DNA of 64,000 nt from Cricetomys ansorgei (GCA_026225945.1 JAMJFZ010000852.1:558001-622000), one strand, 5' to 3'; counted from the first letter of the stretch, positions 46,173-58,930 are shown. A program made the numbers and translations. Notes: generated from the sequence alone by a model not told the origin.

Positions 46173-47150
46173 GAAGTTGGTACCAGGAGTTGGGTACATC
46201 TGTGAACGTCCTGAGCATGCTGTTTTGGGGAGTGTTGTGGAAAGACTTGAGAACTTTGTCTAGAAAAAGGCCGTTGAGAATTCTAAGCCTGGTGAGCTGT
46301 TCTGTGGGAGCTTGGAAGATACGAATGTTAAGAGAAATGCAGAGGATGGAAACCTGGCTTGTGAATTTCTAGAGAGAAGTTACTTCCTTCAATGATGACA
46401 TTCCTGTGGAAGTGTAAGCAAAATAATCCCTTTTCCCCACGTTGCTCTATTTCACACTATTTCAACACAGCAATAGTAACCCTAAGACAAGCTTCAAGAA
46501 CCCCTCCCTGATTCAAGATTGGCTGCTGATAGGCCTAGTCTTACACAGTCTTACACAGGACCATAAGCACAGCTGCTGTGAGGTCTTGCTTGCAATTGCT
46601 GTATTACAATCTGAAGACCACATTTCACATCATCATCTGGAGCTGACATTTTTCTGCCCCCTATTACTCAATGTCCCCACCCTGCTTCTCAAGCTTTAGA
46701 TGGGATGGTCTAAACGTCCTGCTTAGGACTGAGCATGCAACCATTATCTATTCTGAGCATCTTGAGTAGCTATGAGTCTCTATATTCAGCAGCATTCGCT
46801 GCAAAGAGAAGCTTCATTGATTAAAGATGAGCATAACATTTGCTGCGGATAGAAATATTAGTGTGTAGGCTGAAATTTGGTGAGGTCCTTACATTTTTCA
46901 AGCATGGGGGATTTTAAAGACAGTGGTTGTGGGACCTCAGCTCACTGTGTCTAGGTTCCTTCCTGCTTTGAATTGTCAGGAGTTAGTTCTGACAGGGATG
47001 TGTCACAGTCACCAGAAGCCCCAAAACATGGGACCTAAGAAAATCATTGCACTGAGAAATTGCCTCTGGCATTTCCCTACAGGACCAAAAAGTAGAGAGC
47101 TTCAGATAGTAAGGCCAGAACAAAATACTATTCTCTGTCTTCAGAATTTT
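46173..47150. other. Decayed internal retroelement sequence, then unassigned DNA
   Basis: 46173-46490 has phrases (GGTACCAGGAGT, GTGTTGTGGAAAGACTTGAGAAC, GAGCTGTTCTGTGGGAGCTTGG, CAGCAATAGTAACCCTAAGACA) that belong with the preceding LTR. The rest is unassigned. Confidence 0.4.
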
Positions 47151-47151
47151 T

Positions 47152-47177
47152 GTGTGTGTTTTCCTGTGTGTGCGTGT

Positions 47178-47219
<42 letters not shown>

Positions 47220-47224
47220 CTGTG
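47152..47224. repeat. (TG)n microsatellite, interrupted
   Basis: GTGTGTG runs interrupted by TTTTCC, CG and AG, with a final pure run of about 17 TG units. Confidence 0.95.
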
Positions 47225-50200
47225 TAAGGAATATAATCAAGAAAAAGTTATCAGCTTGATAGTGTTAGAGCTGGGAGGGGTTTAAGGTACAGTAACTTGG
47301 AGTGCCCTCAGGGAGGAGAAAAGTGATGTCTTTCTATTTCAATTAAAAACATTTTTAAAGGAAAAAAGAAAAAAAGAAAGACAGAATTTGTGTAAGAAAT
47401 AGGAAATTCCTCTGTAAGTGGGGGACAAAGATTGCTTAACAGAAATCTACTGAATCTAAGCCAGCATCATAGACATTCCGGTGGCCTCCAGTTTATTTCT
47501 TACTCTCTAAGAGCAGGGTCTTAAAAGGAAATATATCAACACACTCATCTCACCATGTTGATTGAGAACATCAATCAAGCTTGGCTGCGTATGCTAAGTC
47601 ATCTCACCAGCCCCCAAAACACAGTTCTCTTGAAACAAGGATTAGGAAATATGTAAAAGTGCCGAAATCCAGCCCTGACAAGAGCCCAGCACTGTCAAGA
47701 GTCCAGCGGCCCAGGATGGAGAGGAAGAGTCAGCAAAATAATATGAACAAAACTGCACCTCTTATAGATGGGATCAGACTCCTCTCTTTATTCATGCATT
47801 TCTCTCTCCTCTACATCTCTCCTACTACTTCTAATGTCTGTTTTGCCATATATCTTATATATTGTTAGACAAAGCCCCTGAAGGGGAAAGATCACACTAC
47901 AATCACATCTTGATCATAAACTTAAACATCACATAATCATTATAGGTTTTATATTTTAGTGATTACACGTTCCCATAATTTTTAAAAAACAAGCTATCTT
48001 AAAACCCACACCTAAACACCTAGTTCCCCAAATATTTTCTCCCCACAGTACATCTATATCCTAGAAGCAATAGTTTTTCTATTACAGATTAACAGAGTTT
48101 AAGCAAGCCAAGCATTCTCACAGTCAGCTTCTCGTAGCTGGCAGGTGGTCAGGGGATGAGCACACATCATAGAATCCTACCATACACAATTCTTAACACA
48201 GTGAAACAAGTTCATTATAACTACAAAACTTTAGGTCAGGGTCTCTTTGCTTTTCTTAGGTAAAAGGAAAATATAGAGCTGCTGCACAGCTCTCTGTCCT
48301 TAAGGTGCACGCCAAACTCATCAGTAAGCTTTAGAGTATGTAGACCAGGAAAGAATTTTGCTTGTGGTCAAGGAAGCTCAAGCCTAACAATGGGCACTGA
48401 AACTCATTTGGTTTTTCTGGATCATGGGTCTGTTTTTCATAGGTGAAACTCATGGCCCCAAGCAAGTAAGCTTTTTTTGTTCTAGCTATCCTAACCCTGA
48501 CCAAAAAAGTTCCTAGCAAACAATGTGTTTTCTTCCTATAGTACTGATTCCAAGGCAGCTGGCAAAGCATCCTAATCTAATTCTGTGACAAGATGTGAAA
48601 AACACCTATTGTTCCTAAAAATACATGTTTCTTAGGTATTCTCTCTGGAGTTTCAGTTGAATCACTAGTTTAACTGAGTGGCGTTGCTTTGCCTAAGTGG
48701 CATTGCTCAAGGGAAAATCCTCACCACTGTTATGTGTGCCAACAACACTGCCCAGTGAGGGGTTAGAGACCCTCATAGACGTTCCATATCACAAGAGAGA
48801 TAGGGAGACCAGGTAGCAACAAGCATGATAAAGCCCAGCAGTAGCAAAGGGCATTCAGGAAACATTCACCCATGACTTTGTCAAAATGAGGCAAACTCAT
48901 CCTAGTCTTTGCTAACCAGTGAGTAGTACATCTGAACCTCCAATGCTAGCTGCTGTTCCCCTGCTTTGCGCCCAGCATAAAAGTAACATGAAAGCAAGCA
49001 AGCCTGAATCTAAACATGAGTCATGCCTAGAGTACAGAGAGCCATTAGGCTAAAAGACACCTGGGAAGGATCTTCTTAAAGCCCCCATTCTGTTCTTTGA
49101 GACAAAGGGGGAAAATGCCCTCTTTACAACCCCCCACACCCATTGTCTTGAAACAGTGTTAGGCCCTTCAGAGAGTTCAAAGTGTACACATAATGGTGAG
49201 ACGGGCAAAGGACATTTTCAGCCTGAGTTGTAGCTTCCCAGTGTAAGCCTGTATCTCCCTACACAGATTGATACTAAGATGGCTTCATTGTGTCTCTAAT
49301 CTGTGGCAGAAGGTGGACCTTCAGTTGGACCTTTCTGCCTACATCACACACAAACACTCATCTGATCAACAGATATGCCCTGGAACCTTTCAAGTTTGAG
49401 TTAGCATAGTCATGTCTTCATCAATAAAGAAGTAGGATCTTTCCTCATGAGAGAATATGTTTAGGTCGGGCCTCAGTATTGAGTGTGTCTGGGAGTATGG
49501 AAATGTCATCTTGAGACAAAAGATGGATGCCAGTGGTAATTCTATTGTGATCCACAGAACAAGGAGATTTGGTGGCAAGCCTGGGTGCACATGGAGGTAC
49601 AAAATACACATGGTCATTTAGTCACATAAGAGTGCTTAGAATACAGTATGTCTATTTTGTCCTTCTTGGGCACAGCATAGGACAAAAGTGATCATGTTGT
49701 AGTGAAACACAGTCCTTATTAGAACCTACGTGGCCAGATGCAACCAGCCAGCAGGAGGAAGTGGAAGAGACCAGTGAAAGACCGAGATAGGGGTGTGTGG
49801 TGGACAAGTAGAAGGCTAAGGCAAGGCGAGAACACGATACTTAGGAGGTGCAGTCATCTAGCTGCCTTTCTTACCTGAGCAGTATTGGCTACTCAGAAGC
49901 ATGGACTGAACCACAGGCTAGCCCCCAAGGAAAGTAAAGACAGAAGAAACAGCCACCTGCCTCCCCCGTCGAGGAACGGGAGAAGAAATGGTGTCTGTTT
50001 CTCACCCGATGCAGGGTGGGCCAGATGTTCCTGTCACAACACAGGAGACTAACTCTGGAAATCTGCACAAGTTTGTACACTTTTTGAAGACTCCCCTCCA
50101 CTGGGACAGAGTTCCTTCTCCAGACTGAATGTGGCCTCCTTGTGACATCATACGACAAACAAAGAGAGGGATGACTTCAGCAGACGGTTGCCCCACTACT

Positions 50201-50275
50201 GACATTAGAACTTAGTGGCCACTATTCGCTGGGCATCCCTACTGCAAGCAAAGGCACTTTGGCCCACCTTTGGCG
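47225..50275. other. No gene recognised; region upstream of HSFX-like gene
   Basis: AT-leaning. No exon or named repeat was supported. The HSFX promoter is expected at its right end, but no TATA box or obvious CpG-rich block is visible there. Confidence 0.4.
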
Positions 50276-51871
50276 ATGTTTAGTGTCTCGCAGTTGAGAA
50301 TTCGCCTGCTGGCAAGAAAGAGGGTGAGTGAGGACAGTGTCCCCAAGCTGGACCTACCCATTGGCCAAGAGCCGGGAAGAGAGACTCCATGTGATTCTTC
50401 ACCAGAGCCCTCGGTGGATTCCAGAGATAGTTTGGAGAGGCAAGGTGACCAAGTCGGTACGCAAGGCCCAGCCTCCCAAGACGGCCTCCCACCTGCAGAC
50501 CAAAGCCGACCTACAGCCAAGGAGGCAGGTGACACCGACCTCCTCCATCTACCCTTCACTAGGAAGCTGTGGGTCATAGCGCAGAGTGAGGCTTTTGAGT
50601 CTGTGAAGTGGAGTGAAGACGGAGACTCCATCGAGATTGATGTGGGCCTGTTCCAGAGAGAGATCCTTCAAAGAAAGAGCTCAGAGAAGATATTTAAAGT
50701 GCAAACCTTAAAGGGTTTTATTAGCCAGCTCAACCTGCATGGGTTCAGAAAGATTTGCCCAGAGGACTCTGCGTTCTGCTCCAGAGAGAACAGGGAAATG
50801 ATGGTAACATACAAAGTAGTTCTTTGTCTCCCACTTTTTGTGATGAGAACATCTTCCTATCTGCACACCCCACGAATGATGTGCCTTAAGCTCCTCGTTG
50901 AGCAGGGGATGTTGTCTACTGAAAGGTACAAGTCACAGACTTTGACATTAAACTCCGGGCTGCCCCTAGATATGGGCAGGCAGGCAGGTAGGAAGGCAGG
51001 CCGTCTCCAAGAAGCCAGGTAATGTCCCATACATACATGTGTCACCTCCTTCCCCTGTGACTCCTTTCTCTTTACTGGAGTGCTGACGCAACACACACCA
51101 CCAGTCATTTTCTCCATCACACAAAAGAGCAGTATAATGAGGTGGGGTCAGTGTAGCTGTATTTCAAGCTGGCTAACCTAGTCCATTTTGTTTTAGATCT
51201 ACCACAAGGTCAACTTTCAGAGAGACAAGCCGGAGCTCCTGGAGAACACTGAGCAGAGCAAATCGAGAAGCCTGGCTCCCGAGACCAAGGCACCATCTCC
51301 ACTCACAAACGATGCCGAGCCAGCACCCACTTCAAAGAAAATGAAGCTTTTGCCTACCAGGCGTTCCCTGAGATTACAGAAGGCCAAGGAAGAAGCCCAG
51401 CAGGGCGTCTCCCACCATCAGGGATCCACAGGCAGCCTTTGCAGTGGTGTGCCCTCTAGTAAATGCCAAGAGAGCAACATCCCTGTGTGTGCCCCAGGCA
51501 ACTCTCCACTTCAGCAGCCGGGAGTCCTACATGAAGAAGGCACATCTGATGGCAAAGCAGTTTCTCCTTCGGCTACTGATGAACTGGAAGGGTCTGGACA
51601 CGTGCCCATTAGCTCCTCAGGGTACCTCCGATTTGGGTATATGATGCCTGTGTACCATATTTGTCGATCCGCCCTGAAAGCTGCCATCTCTGCCATATCT
51701 CTAAGTGAGGCCAGTAATGAGGAAGAGGAAACGGAGGACAGAGAGAAGGGGAAGATGGGGAAGGAGGGTGAGGAAGGGGAGGAGGAGGAGCAGAAGGAGG
51801 AGGAGGAGGAGGAGGGATACTCAGAAAACACATGTATAATCTGTGCACTACTCAAAAAAATACAAAGTTAA
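50276..51871 (+). CDS. HSFX-like heat-shock-factor DNA-binding protein, two exons (50276-50803, 51197-51871)
   Basis: Predicted 400-residue nuclear protein of the X-linked heat shock factor-like family, which is testis-biased in other mammals. Exon 1 (176 codons) starts at ATG 50276 with G at -3. Exon 2 (224 codons) ends at TAA 51869-51871. The splice is phase 0: donor ATG/GTAACA at 50804 and acceptor TTTTGTTTTAG/ATC at 51197, with CTAAC a little upstream as a branch-point candidate. The HSF-type DNA-binding domain spans about residues 92-195: LPFTRKLWVI, VKWSEDGDSIEI, LFQREILQR, GFISQLNLHGFRK, then VNFQRDKPELLEN across the intron, which is the usual intron place in HSF genes. Oddly, the residue that is an invariant DNA-contacting Arg in true HSFs (SFxRQLN) is Ser here. 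No heptad trimerisation domain is apparent. The C-terminal part has a basic patch (KKMKLLPTRRSLRLQK), then Ser-rich and long Glu-rich runs, ending with a Cys-containing tail. The intact frame supports a real gene. Without splicing the frame would end at 51022. Confidence 0.85.
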
Positions 51872-51973
51872 TGAATTTGTGGGCCACTGAAGACTGAGAA
51901 ACATTATTGCTTTTTTTTTTTTTTCTGCAAATGAACCGATTTTAATTCTTACTTAAAATCGATCTCATAACAT

Positions 51974-51979
51974 AATAAA
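51974..51979 (+). terminator. Polyadenylation signal AATAAA of the HSFX-like gene
   Basis: AATAAA 103 bp past the stop codon in the same orientation, with a TGTGTGTGTG-type stretch 15-25 bp further on that could serve as downstream element. Confidence 0.7.
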
Positions 51980-53925
51980 CATCCTAAATGAGCCTGGTGT
52001 GTGTGTGCTGTCTATGTCTCGGCCCTCTTCCCCAGTCGTCGTCTCCCTCACTGTTGGGTCAGCCTTGCTGGTTCATGGCAGCAGCAGCAATTTTATGCCC
52101 GCGGCAAACTGGGTGCAGAAGGGTGTGGCTGCTGACCTGCTGGAGTTGCCTCACACTACTGGCTTGCCTCAAAGCAGGAGATTCTATTCTCCAGGGACTC
52201 TGCACCACCAGGAGACGTTGCCAGGAAGTTTCTGATCAGCAGCTGAGGTCACTACCACACATGCGTTAGCCCTGTAAAGGCATACCTCAAACTAGCTGCC
52301 TATCAGCTAAGGGATGAACAGTACTGTACCCTGGCCCTGAGATGCAGACCCTTCCTCTCTGCTCTTGGGGTGGGAAAGGGCCTGACACAGGAGGGAGACA
52401 GACACTGGAAACTTTGCAAAGTAATTGGCAAGATATCGCTACAAAATGTCCAGTTCCTAACACTTCTTAATCAACCTCAAGGAATCAGATCTACATTTGG
52501 GATTTTTCATTTAAGAAATTGCTGGGTCTCTGGGTAGTGGTGGCACAGGTCTTTGATCCCAGCACTAGGGAGGCAGAGGCAGGCAGATATCTGTGAGTTA
52601 CCAGGCCAGCCTGGTCTACAGAGTGAGTTCCAGGACAGCCAGAGTTACAACAGAGAACCCTGTCTCCAAAACAAACAAACCAAAAAAGAGCTGGGTGAGA
52701 CACATCCTTCCTTGCCTGGGGAAACCTCTCCACAGACCTCTTGACTGTGAAAGGCCTCCCCACTGTGGGGCTTCTCCATTGGTCCTCCTCTAATCACAGA
52801 CTTCCAGGGCATTGGTGTCAACTCTGTGTCTGACACCAGACTTGCCACATGATCCACCGGAAGACGTTCCTACTCCAAAATAATGATGGGAGAAAGCACA
52901 CACGAGGGCACCAGACACTAAACACCCCGATCTGTGCAATGCAGACTGCCACAGCGCCCAAGTAAGCCTCCATGAGAAGCCATTTCCTGGCAGTTTTCCA
53001 TCTCCCTAAAGGCCAAGGTACTTGAGGCCATGTCAGCAAGGCCACAGAGGCTTAGCCGGAGGACTGACCTCACTTCCAGCCCCTTTATGAGAGCATAGCA
53101 GTCTGGTTGGTGGGTCTCGAAACTACACATAGTGGGCCTTGCTCTGCAAGCCAACAGTGGCTCAGTATGGTGAGCTGATGGGTACAGTTATTTAGCTGCC
53201 TTCCCGGCACCATTACCCCGCCCCACCCCACCCCACCCCCAGAGCCCACAGTGGGTCACACCTTCCTCCCCATAGGAGGAGAGGGCCACTTGAAATATAT
53301 CTTTCTCCCCTGTCCTAGGTATGGGCTTCTAGCGCTTTGGGATCTGAAACCCAGGTCTGCTGCTTCAGCTGCAGGTTGGTGAGTACAGTTTGAGTTTTCA
53401 GTTCTGCAAACTCACTGGCAGCTAAGACTTCTGGGCATTGCAAAGGCTTCCCAATGACGACAAGCCACAGACACATGGACAGAGACCTACAGTGGTTTCT
53501 ATACCATTCCGTGTACCAAGGCTGCGTTTTGTGACAGCAGTCCAACTAGGATTCATTGCTGGAATCCAAGGGCAGCACTGTCACCAAAGGACAGAAAACA
53601 CAGATTCTTCTCGCAGAGCACTGAGGACCTGACAGGCTGCACTCTGAGAACCCTGCATCCGGCAATCCGGGAGTCCAGAAATGAAGGCCGGTGGCATTCG
53701 GTTTCCCCAAACCTTCTTGTCCAACTGTATCTTGGGAGACAGTTGTGCAGAGAAAGTATCATTTTTCTTGTGTTGCATCCTGTATGCTTGTCCTAATAAT
53801 GAGGCCACTTATGCAAACTGATTATCTGCCCAGAGGCACGCTGCTTCCTGTTGTCCCTCGACCCAGAGGGCAGGAACCTCCCTTTGCTCTGATTAGCAGA
53901 GTGGAGCCCTAAGTGTAGATGGGTC
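51980..53925 (+). other. HSFX 3' flank, duplicated at 24.6-26.5 kb
   Basis: Collinear with 24610-26500, apart from a B1 element (52521-52690) present only here. A short run of CCCCACCCC repeats occurs at about 53216-53240. Confidence 0.7.
52521..52690 (+). repeat. B1 SINE
   Basis: GCTGGGTCTCTGGGTAGTGGTGGCAC head, CCAGCACTAGGGAGGCAGAGGCAGG, CCAGCCTGGTCTACAGAGTGAG, CCCTGTCTCCAAAACAAACAAAC tail. Absent from the duplicate at 25 kb, so it arrived after that duplication. Confidence 0.92.
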
Positions 53926-54439
53926 ATTACTCACTCGAAGGACTTTGTAAGCCAACGCTCAGAACTTGTCATGGGTAATAAGTACCTAATTCTTGCGATG
54001 TCCAAGGCCTGCCTTTACCATCCTTGCAGGTCCCTGAATTTCTCTGTCACACTCAGTAATTAACTGCAGACTACCCTGTCAGCAGTACCTACTCCAAGAG
54101 CGTCCCTAGGCTGGGAATCCCTGGGCTCCTGGTGCTGTTCCCCAGGCTTTCTGTGAATATCTCTGCCCACGGTGCTCTGTTGCTCTTGTGCTTTCCCCAC
54201 ATTAAGGAATTCCCTGGTCTACCTAGAGGCTACTCAGCTTGTGAGTATAATTCTCACATCAAGGGAACCTGAGAGGTCCCTTGTCCTGAGACTTTCCGAG
54301 CCCAGCTGGGGATACAGATGCGCACCACCACATCTGGTAGATGTCATGAGAGCCGCCTAGCCGACCTCAGGCTGGAAGGGTGAGCAAGCCTGGGATCCAG
54401 GTGTATTTAATCTGTGATATCTTTCCAGCCACATCATGT

Positions 54440-56030
54440 GTCAAGCAGGGATGGGGAAATCCCCAATGCTGGGACCTCGGCACTCCTCACCTAGGAAGGT
54501 GGTCTGACAGTCTGTCCATCAGAACAGGTGGAACATGTTTCCTGTATGTAAAGGCCCTGGTGCAGTACCTTGTGTGAGGGGAGCCTCAGCAAAAGGCGGG
54601 AGGCTGTTAGTTCCATTAGAATTTTATTATTCCAGCCCCTTTCACCTTGGGGTGGTGGTGCTGTCACTGTTCTCTAGGACACATCAGAGAGTATGTAGCC
54701 CAGCTGGGCCCACAGAATGGCTAACTGGCCACAGTGAGACTTCAGGATTAAAATTCACTGAATCCTCCCTCTTGTTGGACACATGTTGAAATCTGAATGC
54801 CCATTAGTCTGCCTTCCAGCCAAACCACCACCTTCTATTTCGGCAACTCCCCAAATCCAGTACCTCCTGAAGAGTTCACGACATGTTGTGGAGATAATCC
54901 AACTGAAATGCTGTCCTACGGTTCAGGAGATGGGTCAGAGGGTAAAGGCGGTAGCTGCTCAGTCCCAGGGATCTGGCTGACTTCCCTGCAACCGAGATGT
55001 GTAGTGGGACCCAGCACCATGCATCTGTGCATCTGTCATCTTAGCATGCCTATGCCTGTTCTGACATGGTAGGAGAGGCAGGAGAATCCTCCAGAATCAC
55101 TCTGGCAGCTAACCTGGAGTGCATAATGTAGCAGGAGAAGCGAGCGAGGTCCCACCTCTACAAGGTGGAAGGCCAGAAAGTTGTTCTCCGCCATTCATAC
55201 TTACACTGATGCAGACGCCCCCCGCCACGCACACACACGAATAACTTTTAAAAATTGTAGTGAATAGTCAGTTCCATCTCTCTTAACCAAGCAAGCAGAA
55301 GAGAAACCGTCAGGACTTCTAGGTCTCCTTTTCCCACAATTCCTCCCGGTCTCAGGAACCCCTTTCTGAGAGTGGGGCAAACCACGCAGTACAAGTGATG
55401 TGCTTAGTTATACCTCCCGTTCCTGTCCCAGGATGTGATTCCTCTCTGCATCGTTTAGTTTGGGGTTTTAGGGCAATGGGGATACAACACACCCACAGGA
55501 CTGTCACATGCTATGCAAATATCCTGCCATTGAAAGACACACCCCAAGCCCAATTCCTCCCTGCCAAGTCCACTCACAAACAGGACTGCTCAGATCAGTT
55601 TTTCCTTCTCAGAACTCAAGTCTCTCATAGCTCCCAAGGACCTGGCCCTGGATGTTTTCCAGTTCGATGACAATCATCTCCCTCAGAAGGAATTGCCATT
55701 TCTGTGACGCGGAAGCTGCCTTGTTTTAGGGCACTGATGCTGGGCTGCTCTCCCTTGTAGAGCCCTTGGCAGCCCTCCTGTAATTGTCCTTGTGGTTATC
55801 TAAAGGGCCTCCTCACTGCCTTCCACACAGGGCCGTGGCTCCAGCACTCACCCTAGCTCCAGCAAAAGGGCCCGGCTGTGGCCACATCCTTCTACTAACA
55901 CAGGCCTTTGCCCAGTGCATGTGCTCGGAGAAGGTTTGGAGAAGGACCAGAGATTCTATATCTATACTTTAGTGTGGAACTTAAGAAGTTAACCAGAACG
56001 AGAGGGTAAAGAACGTAAGACAACAAAAAC
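54440..56030. other. Downstream flank of MAGE unit C, paralogous to unit A flank
   Basis: Collinear with 6880-7030 followed by 10340-11245 and beyond. Landmarks are CCCAATGCTGGGA (54460 and 6894), GGACACATCAGAG (54678 and 10369), GGCTAACTGGCCACA (54718 and 10409) and CTCCCTGCCAAGTCCA (55556) versus CTTCCCTGCCATGTCCA (11185). Between the first two landmark pairs unit A has about 3.3 kb of inserted repeats. No gene is seen. Confidence 0.75.
55440..55560 (-). repeat. Old ID-like SINE in MAGE unit C flank
   Basis: On the minus strand: GGCTTGGGGTGTGTCTTTC, ATTTGCATAGCATGTGACAG and TATCCCCATTGCCC, which follows the order of an ID element with many mutations. The best preserved of the three aligned copies. 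Confidence 0.5.
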
Positions 56031-56453
56031 TAACAATTTGATTCTGTTTTTCATGAAAATGACAAGAGTAATACCATTGCCTGGGTAATTCCTATTGGAA
56101 TGCCATGGTATGGTGTGACATATTACAAGTTAGGTATAAGTCATTCTCGTTTGCTTACAAAATAATAAAATTCTCCTAACCTGGATCGACAACCGTAGGT
56201 GCATTACTAATGCCACTTGTAAAGTTAAAACATCCCCAGCTAATGAACCTGATAGTAAACATGGTAACATTTTGAAATACCAAGAATCCCACAGTCACCC
56301 AGATGGAACAGGAAGAGTGGAAGTGTTCATGCTCTCCTCCCACAACAGCTCCAGCAATGAGGGTAGAGCACTCAGAGCACTGATCTGCCTGACCTGATGT
56401 TGGTTGGAACCGTGTGGGTCAGAGCAGCAGTATCACCTGCTGGGAGACTCGGC

Positions 56454-57446
56454 CTAGACCCTCTCTATCTCATCTCTCAGAGCCTCTGCATACATGAAGG
56501 GAGTAGGATCTGGGATCCTGCTTAACTATGCTGGCAAAAAACCTCAACACTTTCATCTTGGTGGTTTCGACATGGGCCCTGGGGCCCCACAGGAACTCGT
56601 GGCGAGGAGGATCGCTGTTGGCCACCTGCCTGTATCGCAGGTACCCTTCCCGCACAAAGTGCTCAGTGATGAGGCTCCTGGGCTCCCCGTACAGGAAGTG
56701 CTCCCTCGGCATACAGCCCCATGACATTCAACAGGCTCCACAACACCTCCTCACGCTCCCTGACAGGAAGTGCTCCCTCCTGGCATACAGCCCCATGACA
56801 TTCAACAGGCTCCACAACACCTCCTCACTGACACAATTGTCCTCTACGAAGATGATGGACAGCAAGATAACAAGGGCCGTTTTGGGGATCCCGGGAACTC
56901 CGTTCTCCAGCCCATCATAGGTGATCCCCAGGCAGTGACTAGGACATAGGTGTGGGTAAGGGGGTCCACCTCCATTACATCGATGCCAAACAATAGCCAC
57001 ATGCAGTCAGAGGCCTTATGAAAGATCATAAGGTAGTATACCTCATAATGGCAATTGATCCTCTCCAGAATTTCTGCTTTAGTGGCAGTCTGGTTCAACT
57101 GATACTTGAGGAGGAAGAACCACACCAAGCTAACTACCTCGCGATTTAGGAGGTCCTGGGAGGGGAACACTGCATTGGCCACTTCCCTTACATGGTTGCC
57201 AGAGGCCTCCCCGGAAGGTGCTCCTGCCGCGGAGCCCATGGCAATGGGAGCAGAGGAGGCTCCCTGAGCACCCTGGGGAGAACTGAGCATGCCTCCAACA
57301 GACACACCCCCTGAAGTGGTGGCCCTGGCCTCTACCTCCCCTGCTTCTGAAATGGGGTCCTGGGCACCCTCCAGGTCCCTCAACTCCCTCTGTGGCTGAA
57401 CGCTGTCTGGGAGGTCCGAGCTCCTGCTGTTCCCAGTGGGATCCAT
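56454..57446 (-). pseudogene. MAGE copy C: MAGE-A (MAGEA10-like) coding exon with frameshifts and an internal tandem duplication
   Basis: The family ATG is at 57446, 63 bp into an exon that starts at 57508. The frame is open for 200 codons (MDPTGNSRSSDLPDS, LNREVVSLVWFFLLKYQLNQ, LFGIDVMEVDPLTHTYVLV). It shifts near 56935, where one G of a GGG run present in A is missing, and stops at 56844. Further down, a 72-bp segment of the domain (GTGCTCCCTC...CACCTCCTCAC on the plus strand, about 56691-56833) is tandemly repeated, with one repeat lacking 2 bp. A last 1-nt insertion near 56500 scrambles the C-terminus. The 5' half is close to copy A. The last 60 bp and 3' flank follow copy D instead. Any product would be a 200-residue truncated protein without the second half of the domain. 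Confidence 0.87.
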
Positions 57447-57847
57447 GCTGAGTTTCCTGGGAACACAGGAAGACACCTTGCAGCTCACAGGGATGAAGAC
57501 TCTCAGGCCTGGGGGAGAAAGGGAGAGGGTGAGTGGACTCTGGAGAGTTGTTCCTTGGGCAGCTCTCAGAAACAACTGTTGCACGTTTTTGCTGGGGGTG
57601 CTCGAAGGACAAAGGACCCTGGCCCCGCATGTGCCTCTGAGAGGCTCCAGGAGGAAGAGACAGGGCTCCGAGGTTGCATGGCTCTTCTTCCCTGAGGTAC
57701 ATTCTCAGAGCACGTTCCTGTGTCTCTGAGATGGAACAGGAGGCAGTGAGGACAGACATTTCACACCTGTTGAGGGGTGACCGACAGAGGCAGCCCGGTC
57801 CAGTGTGGTTCCTCTGTGCTACAACAGAACACCAACCCGACTCTCAC

Positions 57848-57920
57848 CTTGACTGATGGCTAGGTCGAGCAAGTTCCCTGTGATCCCGGTGTCCAACTTC
57901 TTTAAGGCAAGAGACTACTC
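57848..57920 (-). other. 73-bp noncoding 5' exon of MAGE copy C
   Basis: Acceptor TTTGCCACAG and donor GTGAGAGTCGG on the minus strand, as in copy A. Confidence 0.75.
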
Positions 57921-58784
57921 CTGTGGCAAAGAAAGAAGAGGAGGAGAGGGGAGGAACCCACCCAGAGAGCCTCTGTTTCCCCACAGCCCTCTGCACCTGT
58001 CCACTTCTGACCCCGACAGCTTACCTGGATTCCTGGACACAAACGGACACCTCTTCCGGCAAACGCGCCTGGTGCCCCCCGGGCTCTGGTGGCAGCCCAC
58101 GCTGCACAGGCTCACCTTCCTGAGGGAGGAGGAGACGCAGGTGAACACCTATGGCCTCTGCACAAGCCTGTGCAGGGGCTTCTCAAGTCTGGCAAAGGAC
58201 GCTGGGTCCTTTGTTTCTTGCAGATCTGGAAGCTTCTCCTTCCCTCTCATTCCTCACAAAGCCCCTCCTGAGCATCGGATGCAGACAATGTAGCCTGATT
58301 ATCCCAGCCTACCTAACTCTCTGTTTGGGGGAGGGTCTGAGCGCCTCTTCCTTCTGAAAGTCCAGATGGCTGCACGCCCTGCACTAGGTGAGGCTGGGGA
58401 ACAGGCCACCATCGGGGATACCCTGGCCTCTCATGGTCGTGCCTCTGTATGTGTCTAGGGTGACCCACTGAGCAAAGGGCTGATTCTGATGACTGGGCCC
58501 CGTTTGATGCAGTGCTCACCACAGGGTACAACACCGGGGGACCCTCTCTAGGCTGTGGGTCTAGGTCTGACTTTCATGCCCTGTGGCCGGGGCCTTGGTC
58601 TGGGAACCTTGGAAACAGGCTCCAGACAGGCGTTCACGCCAACTGGCACCTCCCCCTTGGTGACCGGCTAGCCAAAATGACCACACTGGATTACCTGAAG
58701 ACTTCCTCCCCACTGCGTCCTGTGACAACCCACAAACCGCTCACCTGAGGGGGAAAGTGCAACAGCAGAACAGTTTCTTTTACA

Positions 58785-58930
58785 GGCAGGTCACAACATG
58801 GCTCTGTGCCCCCCAAGTCCCCGGATGCAGGAGCCGGGATGTCACAACATGGCTCTGGCCCTCCAAGTCCGGATGCAGGAGCTGGGATGTCACAAAAGGT
58901 CTCTGGCCCTCCAGTCCCGGATGCAGGAAG
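58785..58930 (-). repeat. Short tandem repeat of unit C (three units)
   Basis: Units carrying GTCACAACATGGCTCTG, CCCCAAGTCC and GGATGCAGGAGC (plus strand) at about 45-55-bp spacing, corresponding to 33470-33620 in unit B. Confidence 0.75.

Noticed and set aside
51511..51855. 114-codon Ser-rich and 79-codon Pro-rich antisense frames
   Set aside because: They are shadows of the Glu-rich C-terminal coding region of the HSFX-like gene.
57130..57759. 209-codon frame overlapping MAGE copy C
   Set aside because: Reads in a different register from the MAGE protein and resembles nothing known. It is an alternate-frame shadow within exon and intron DNA.
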